Below, piece by piece: positions 49,501-53,622 of a stretch of DNA of 53,622 nucleotides. Position 1 is the stretch's first letter; the number at the start of each line of letters is the position of its first letter. The stretch comes from Actinomycetota bacterium (GTDB lineage Bacteria > Actinomycetota > Acidimicrobiia > Acidimicrobiales > Ilumatobacteraceae), in assembly GCA_016213625.1 (NCBI GenBank), contig JACQZZ010000114.1:1-53622 (forward strand), written 5' to 3'. The notes beneath the pieces are model-generated. The model did no database searches. It worked only from the letters and a program-made list of their open reading frames with translations, and was not told the DNA's origin. Position numbers and translations under genes: made by a program.

Positions 49501-51655
49501 GGTCGTAGTAGTCGGCCCGAAGTGTTGCCACCACCCGGACCCTGCTGTCCGGCGCCTGCACCGCTGCGGCCACTGCGGCGAGCGTCCGGTCGCGCTCGGC
49601 AGTATCGGCCTGGGTCCAGAGCTCCTCGAACTGGTCCAGGACGAGGACGAGTTCGCTTCCGGACGGCAGGGCCTCGCGCAGGAGCGCCGGCACCGCGGCG
49701 GGATCGGCAAGCCGCCCGCGCACGTCGGCCATGGCGTCCACCGACACCCGCACGATGGCATCGGCCACCTCCTCGAACGGTCTCGACCCCGGGACCGCCA
49801 CGGTCACGAGGGCCCCCTGCTCGCGCAGCCGCGGGATCAGACCTGCACGCACGAGCGACGTCTTGCCCGAGCCGGACGGGCCGGTCACGACGACGAAGCG
49901 CTCTCGAGCCACCTGGTCCGCCAACTCGGCCACGTCGTCGCCTCGGCCGAAGAACACGCCCGCGTCGGCTTCCTCGAAGGCCCGTAGGCCTCGATAGGGA
50001 TTTGGGAGACCGGTCGCACCGGGCCGGGGGCCGTTGCCTTCGGACATCGAATCGCCGTTGGCAGACGAACGACCACGACTGGCGGTCAGTGCGGCCGCCG
50101 GCCGATGGGCCGCGTCTTCGAATGCGTCGACGAAGGCTGCCATGTCCTCGAAGCGATCCTGCGGGCAGACGCTGGTGGCTCGAGCCAGGGCCGCGGCCAT
50201 GTCGGCGGTCACCGCGGGCCTGACCTCACACAGGTCCGGGACTGCGTCGATGCGCTGCTGGCTCAGCACTTCGGTGGCCCTGCTGGCGTCGAAGAGTGCC
50301 CGTCCCGCCAGCAATTCCCACGCCACCACTGCCAAGGCGTACTGGTCACTGAGGTGGGTGGCGAGACCATCGCGTCGCTGTTCGGGGCTCGCGTACTGCG
50401 GTGAACCCGCCGAGGCCAGTCCATCGGGCACACCATCGGACCTCGCCGCGCTGAGGGCGATCCCGAAGTCGGCGAGATAGGCGTTGCCGTCCTCGTCGAA
50501 GAGCATGTTGCCCGGCTTGACATCGCGGTGGACCACGTCGGCACGGTGCGCCGCCTCCAATGCGCTCCCGATCTCGCGGACCAGCCGGACAACGCGCTCG
50601 ATCGGCCATGGCCCCGACGCCGATCGCTGTGCCTCGACGCTTCCCCCGCGGAGGAGCCGAAACACCAGGTAGGCCGCGCCCGGCTCCCGCCAGAAGTCGT
50701 ACAGCGGGACGATGTGGGGGTGCTCGAGGCGCGCCACCATCCGGGCCTCGCTCTCGAACCGTCGCACGTACTCGGGGTCATCGGCCAGCTCGGCACGCAC
50801 CACCTTGACCGCGACGTCGCGATCGACGGCCGGCTGCACTGCCCGGTACACCGTGCCGAACGTCCCTTGCCCCAGGACCTCGGTCAGCACGTAGCCCCGC
50901 ACTTCCCGTCCGCTGGCGGTCACGCGCAACGTGGGATCTGCGGCTGCGATCTGGCGGTCCAGGTCGGCCAGCTCGGCCGACGGTTCCAGTCCTATCTCGT
51001 CGGCCAGGTAGGCCCGGTAGTGATGGAAGGCACGCAGGGCCTCCGCCTGTCGCCCAGCGCGGTGAAGGGCGAGCATCAACTGCGACCGGAATCGCTCGCG
51101 TAGGGGATGCTGCCGCGTCAGCCGCTCGAGATCTGCGATCACGTCGGCGGAGCGTCCGAGTTCCAGCAGCGTGCGGTTGCGCTCCTCGATCGCCACGAGT
51201 CGCAGCTCCTCCAACCGTGTCGCCGCCGGCCGGCACCACATCTCGTCGGCCAGGTCTCCGAAGGCCGGGCCGCGCCAACGGGCCAGGGCCGTCTCGATCA
51301 ACTCCAGCGCTTCGACTGCGGGCGAGCGCCGAGCCCGGGCGAGCTGGGCCTCGAACAGCCGCGCATCGAGATCGAGTCCGTTGGAGAGGTCGAGGCAGTA
51401 GCCGGCTGGGGTGTTGATCAGAGTGCTGTCGCCCAGCACGCCGCGCAGACGCGACACGTAGGACTGGAGCGTCTTGGCCGGACTGTCCGGAGCATCACCG
51501 TCGGCCCACACCGCTTCGACGATCGTGTCGATCGCCACCGGACGACCGTCGCCCAACACCAGCACCGCCAACAGCCGGCGTTGGCGCGGACCCCCGAGGG
51601 CCACTTCCCTGCCCTGATCGTCAGCGGCCACCGGACCGAGCACCCGCACCTGCAC
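46508..51655 (-). CDS. BTAD - Ser/Thr kinase - STAND NTPase - WD40 protein
   Basis: 1715 residues from GTG 51655, with GGGAGG 5 nt upstream; the frame further up is non-homologous. Domains in order: SARP-type winged helix and BTAD (1-245; LGGPRQRRLLAVLVLG, LQSYVSRLRGVLGD), protein kinase (about 258-510; GQGTFGTVYRA, VHRDVKPGN near 377, ADFGIALS), STAND NTPase (about 560-960; Walker A TGPSGSGKTS near 592, LVLVLDQFEELW), a membrane helix near 985, a coiled charged stretch, and a C-terminal beta-propeller (about 1090-1680; repeated FSPDG/LSPDA motifs) ending NLTREEWDRYLG. It could bind DNA, sense, phosphorylate and oligomerise. Confidence 0.88.
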   Translation of the reverse strand: MQVRVLGPVAADDQGREVALGGPRQRRLLAVLVLGDGRPVAIDTIVEAVWADGDAPDSPAKTLQSYVSRLRGVLGDSTLINTPAGYCLDLSNGLDLDARLFEAQLARARRSPAVEALELIETALARWRGPAFGDLADEMWCRPAATRLEELRLVAIEERNRTLLELGRSADVIADLERLTRQHPLRERFRSQLMLALHRAGRQAEALRAFHHYRAYLADEIGLEPSAELADLDRQIAAADPTLRVTASGREVRGYVLTEVLGQGTFGTVYRAVQPAVDRDVAVKVVRAELADDPEYVRRFESEARMVARLEHPHIVPLYDFWREPGAAYLVFRLLRGGSVEAQRSASGPWPIERVVRLVREIGSALEAAHRADVVHRDVKPGNMLFDEDGNAYLADFGIALSAARSDGVPDGLASAGSPQYASPEQRRDGLATHLSDQYALAVVAWELLAGRALFDASRATEVLSQQRIDAVPDLCEVRPAVTADMAAALARATSVCPQDRFEDMAAFVDAFEDAAHRPAAALTASRGRSSANGDSMSEGNGPRPGATGLPNPYRGLRAFEEADAGVFFGRGDDVAELADQVARERFVVVTGPSGSGKTSLVRAGLIPRLREQGALVTVAVPGSRPFEEVADAIVRVSVDAMADVRGRLADPAAVPALLREALPSGSELVLVLDQFEELWTQADTAERDRTLAAVAAAVQAPDSRVRVVATLRADYYDRPLGDPVLGPLMRRGTFAIAPLGAADLAAAITGPAAHVGVRTDPGLVAALAADVAAAPGSLPLLQYALTELYEQRSKGTMSADAYRKIGGIGGALHRRAESVMDTLGGDDVAAARRVFTRLVAPGDGSDDARRRLRRHELVSVPSVVLERFGAARLLTFDVDPFDREPTVEIAHESLLRHWPRLREWITHDRSAQRVHLALHAAATAWHDGGRQDDDLLRGPRLADAAALRAEPDHELTELEAEFLETSMRRQSRSRRRARTVMTVLAVLAVFSTVAAALAVGAGRRADRNADLAALNEASAREREREAAASEAEALAARDASAFRRLLSDAAGLASTQRELSLLLAVEAYRREPSVASEGALATALTAEPGVLRFVSLGVEGVQSRSAIVAAGGTVAVMVEGTALTPSVVVVDGTTLRPTGVIIELGEAGTMQLRPDGRELAVSLPSGVVRRFDTRSGRPRAPDIPIEPGVNGPWPITYLPDGALVVGSGSQLQVVGPEASTPDIQLTMQGLVWAMASSPDGAGLVVSTLEVPSTNSGVWAVDLGTGEVRPLLMGHPAPIIGLAFAESSEVLAIDLPEARPAQLFGVALDGSGMQRSLELQSLPRGLHIRADGRILVSFTGSYLLVERDLRPQARSAALVGAIAELLDGTLVSTANGGLVVIDLEEHSSVGETLRVDGEVLRGYFSLNQDGSVLLVDQVDGLQRYRSDTLEKIGFPVSIDLAEVDVKFALSPDARTIAAVRVGETRLFDAATGDRLWSSPGPGGFIRPVFSPDGSSILVTDIGGSVHRLDARDGTIQWSTLLAPELIIGTGWSADGRLVTASTFASERVWVLDAATGEVAQDHQIGWAGVVTPDLDHVAIVGPGTPLRFVSLTDGGVRVLPGGAGLQNVIFSPDGTRLIGQGLQGQLRVIDVESGEQIGVGLVVADDFTGRYSAAVVGSQVLIGAPGEPIVAYELDAKRRATIACNAAGRNLTREEWDRYLGDIGPYRETCPTGVR

Positions 51656-51810
51656 AGCGACCTCCCTGCTGTCAGACGATAAACGCGGCGCTGACAACCC
51701 GCGTACAACCAGCTCAGAGGCGGTGTTCGCCGCCCGGATCGCGCTGACGACACGCCGATCCAGGTGATCGTTGCCAGCGGCTTGCACGCGACGTACCGCA
51801 TGGTGGGCCC

Positions 51811-52620
51811 ATGCAGACACGACCCCATCACTCGCTGGTTGCCCTCGTCGTCGCCGCCCTCGTGGCGACTGGATGTGGCTCTGACTCCGGCCGCGAGGCC
51901 GCACCTGTGGCCACAGCAGCACCAACCTCCACACCGACGACCGCGGTCCCGCCGCCGGAGACATCGCTCGATCCGGTCGACACCACGACCCCGCCCATGA
52001 CCGAGACGCCCACCACTGAGACAGCCCCGACGACCACCCTCGACCCGGGCCAGGCGCTGCAGCGGCTCGAGTTTCCCGAGGAGTTGGGAGCTGGCTACCG
52101 ACGGTCGCCAGAGCCTGGCACCCCGGTCGATCCGTCGGCATGGGCGGCCATCGCCGACCGCCCCGAGTGCGCGGCCATGCGGGTGATGTGGGACGCGACG
52201 ATGCCGTTCATCGGGCCCCTGCACTATGTGCTGTACTACGGCGCGACACCCGAGGATCTTCGGCAGGTCGTGGTGTGGGGCACCGATCCGACCGTCGCGG
52301 CCGACCTGATGAGCTTCTTGGCCGACGACCCGGTGGCCGCTGCGAGGTGTTGGCAGGAGGCCATCCGAGGTCTCGGACTCGTCGACCTCGTCATCACCGA
52401 CCTCGGACGCGGCGAGGTGCCCGAAGCGGGCGCCGAGATCGTCTGGCGCCGCCACCTCTGGACATCAATGGGCGAGGAGTACACCAGGCCGGCCGCCATG
52501 ATCCGGCTTGGCTCACTGCTGGCCTTGGTCGCATTCGACCGCGACTCCACCGACACCGAGATCGTGGCGATCCTGAGCGACATCGAGTCGCGACTGCTCG
52601 CAGCGTCGCAGGGCACCTAG
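51811..52620 (+). CDS. Secreted lipoprotein of unknown function
   Basis: 269 residues. Lipobox LVATGCG (Cys near 22), then a Thr/Pro/Glu-rich linker to about residue 80 and a globular domain with FPEELGAGYRRSPEPGTP, ECAAMRVMWDATMPF and VVVWGTDPTVAADLMSFL. Two Cys (near 120 and 181) could form a disulfide. Divergent from the STAND gene (155 bp between starts); possibly its external partner. Confidence 0.65.
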   Translation: MQTRPHHSLVALVVAALVATGCGSDSGREAAPVATAAPTSTPTTAVPPPETSLDPVDTTTPPMTETPTTETAPTTTLDPGQALQRLEFPEELGAGYRRSPEPGTPVDPSAWAAIADRPECAAMRVMWDATMPFIGPLHYVLYYGATPEDLRQVVVWGTDPTVAADLMSFLADDPVAAARCWQEAIRGLGLVDLVITDLGRGEVPEAGAEIVWRRHLWTSMGEEYTRPAAMIRLGSLLALVAFDRDSTDTEIVAILSDIESRLLAASQGT

Positions 52621-52923
52621 GCCCGCTCGCGGAATCAGGGCGCGATCCTTACGCGGCGGAGCAGGTGATTTAAACCGCGGCCAGAGTGCCGGCAGGGGAC
52701 ACGGAACGCGCGTCTCAGAACGACAGTGTCCGACTCTCCCGGGCACACAAGAACGGCGCCGCTGCGGCGTTGTCGGTGACAGCTGAACAGCTGAGCGGTC
52801 CTGTCCCGTCTGGGAGAGATCACTCGCTGATTGGAGTGTGATCGCCTGACCGCCTCGACCCAACGGAAGACCGACTCGACCATTTCGACGCGTCCTCTCG
52901 GGCCACATCAGCATCCGAGCCGA
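52621..52923. other. Non-coding stretch before repeat E
   Basis: About 300 bp without a convincing gene in either strand. I see no tRNA, terminator or operator of note. The short frames here have no homology that I recognise. Confidence 0.4.
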
Positions 52924-53220
52924 CGTCCGAAATCCGCTATCGAGAAACCGTTCTGTGCAGGAAACGTGCAGCCTCGGAACTACGCCGGAGGCCGAGATTC
53001 GCCGACCACCGGCTCTGACCTGCTCGTATGTCGTGCCCGGGGTGGGATTCGAACCCACACGTCCTTTCGGACAAGGAGGTTTAAGACTTCACTCCCACGT
53101 CCGGCTGATCCGGCAGAGTCCGTCTGACCTGGTCACGTCCACGGCCGTCGTCCGCCCGCGTCCGTCTGATCCGCCCGCGTCCGATGCGTACGGCCCGGTC
53201 CTGTGCAGGAATCGTGCAGG
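52924..53220. repeat. att-like repeat E with tRNA-Leu 3' half
   Basis: 297 bp. tRNA-Leu 3' half at 53034-53089 with a third T-stem version (GTGGG/CCCAC) and variable arm GTCC-GAAA-GGAC. Left GTGCAGGA repeat is GTGCAGGAAACGTGCAG. No toxin-antitoxin pair follows. Confidence 0.84.
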
Positions 53221-53396
53221 CGTCAGGGGCCGGTGCTGACGCACCGCCTCGCCCCTACCAGCGCACACGGGGGACGACGCCACGACCGAAAAGGTCCGCT
53301 TGGCACACCTCGTTCTTCCGCTCGTGTTCGACGCGCTTGCTCGTCAGATCGCCGGGACTGGATGATGTCTTCTTGCGCGTTGATGGGCTCGGTCGT

Positions 53397-53579
53397 TCAG
53401 TCCCGAACCCGGGCCGTGTGAGTCTCGATCGCGTCCCAAAGGGTCGGCCAGAGCGGCTCGGGTCGGTTGTGGCCCGCTCTGCGGCAGATTTCGTTCACGG
53501 ACACCGAATCGACGCTGTCGCGCCAGTAGCTCTCGATGGCGATGTCAAGCGTACGGGCGCGGTCGAACGTCTTGGGTCC
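53397..53579 (-). pseudogene. TetR helix-turn-helix remnant
   Basis: A 60-codon open frame without ATG, GTG or TTG at its start reads KTFDRARTLDIAIESYW, then VSVNEICRRAGHNRP, recognisable as a TetR N-terminal region, and stops early. An ATG in another frame just upstream (near 53610) gives VGPKVL, suggesting a frameshift. No ligand domain follows, so it is a decayed fragment next to repeat E. Confidence 0.55.
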
Positions 53580-53622
53580 TCAGGACCTTCGGCCCTACAG
53601 GCTCAGCCATGTAGGTAACAGC

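Noticed and set aside
51656..52141. Extension of the STAND protein to 52141
   Set aside because: Low-complexity Arg/Gly sequence antisense to the divergent lipoprotein; GTG 51655 has a GGGAGG ribosome site and starts the BTAD winged helix.
52635..52883. Transposase remnant in 52635-52883 (minus strand)
   Set aside because: The short frame has no recognisable DDE motif or terminal inverted repeats; left unannotated.

Overview
The window is high-GC DNA with dense, often 4-bp-overlapping genes, many GTG/TTG starts, two SigR/RsrA-type ECF sigma/anti-sigma modules and two members of the TIGR03086 (mycothiol-transferase-like) family. It looks like a chromosomal stretch of an actinomycete, possibly Acidimicrobiia-like; that placement is inferred from gene content, not from a marker gene. 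The organism must decode UGA as selenocysteine, because three redox genes carry an in-frame TGA exactly where their families have a catalytic Cys. No selenocysteine machinery, integrase, transposase, complete tRNA or rRNA gene was recognised here.

Layout. 1-1540: end of an unknown ORF, a UPF0158 gene and a small membrane protein. Five direct repeats of 295-297 bp (A 1541-1837, B 35729-36023, C 39019-39315, D 45407-45701, E 52924-53220) then divide the window into blocks. Each repeat holds a 56-nt 3' half of a tRNA-Leu(UAA) on the minus strand, a hairpin beyond its 3' end, an array of GTCCG motifs with roughly 10-bp period, and GTGCAGGA-type direct repeats near both ends. This resembles a tyrosine-recombinase attP (core plus arms). 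B, C and D are each followed at the same distance by a paralogous antitoxin/PIN-toxin pair. The blocks carry: A-B, a redox and selenoprotein island plus regulator/SRPBCC genes; B-C, toxin-antitoxin pair 1, small membrane proteins and an HNH-like protein; C-D, pair 2 (antitoxin frameshifted) and a copper locus whose CopB-type ATPase stops just before repeat D; D-E, pair 3, a 1715-residue BTAD-kinase-STAND-WD40 protein and a lipoprotein.

The redox island (about 4.1-31.5 kb) is the most coherent system. I count 15 copies of a promoter GGAA(T/G)-N17/18-(G/A)GTT(C/T/A)C, close to the known SigR/SigH consensus (GGGAAT-N18-GTT). They precede a divergent cluster of disulfide reductases, glutaredoxin, thioredoxins (one fused to DUF427), an AhpD-like protein, a deiodinase-like redoxin, a CcdA-like transporter, DoxX, a DUF3179 lipoprotein, the sigma factors themselves, and the operons that hold the three selenoproteins (a peroxiredoxin-like protein, a TlpA-like thioredoxin and a GrdB-like protein). 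At ten of the 15 promoters a start codon lies 6-7 nt after the -10 element, so those messages are probably leaderless. The longest operon (10784 to 4140, minus strand) resembles E. coli ydjX/Z-ynjBCDF: CDP-alcohol phosphatidyltransferase, VTT membrane protein, radical SAM enzyme and a YnjBCD-type ABC importer. Together these genes suggest a thiol/selenol stress response covering cytoplasm, membrane and cell exterior under one sigma-factor circuit; this is inference from promoters and families.

The outer blocks look like accessory cargo. The repeats, paralogous toxin-antitoxin pairs, truncated ATPase and TetR remnant suggest repeated site-specific acquisition at a tRNA-Leu-derived site by an enzyme encoded elsewhere.
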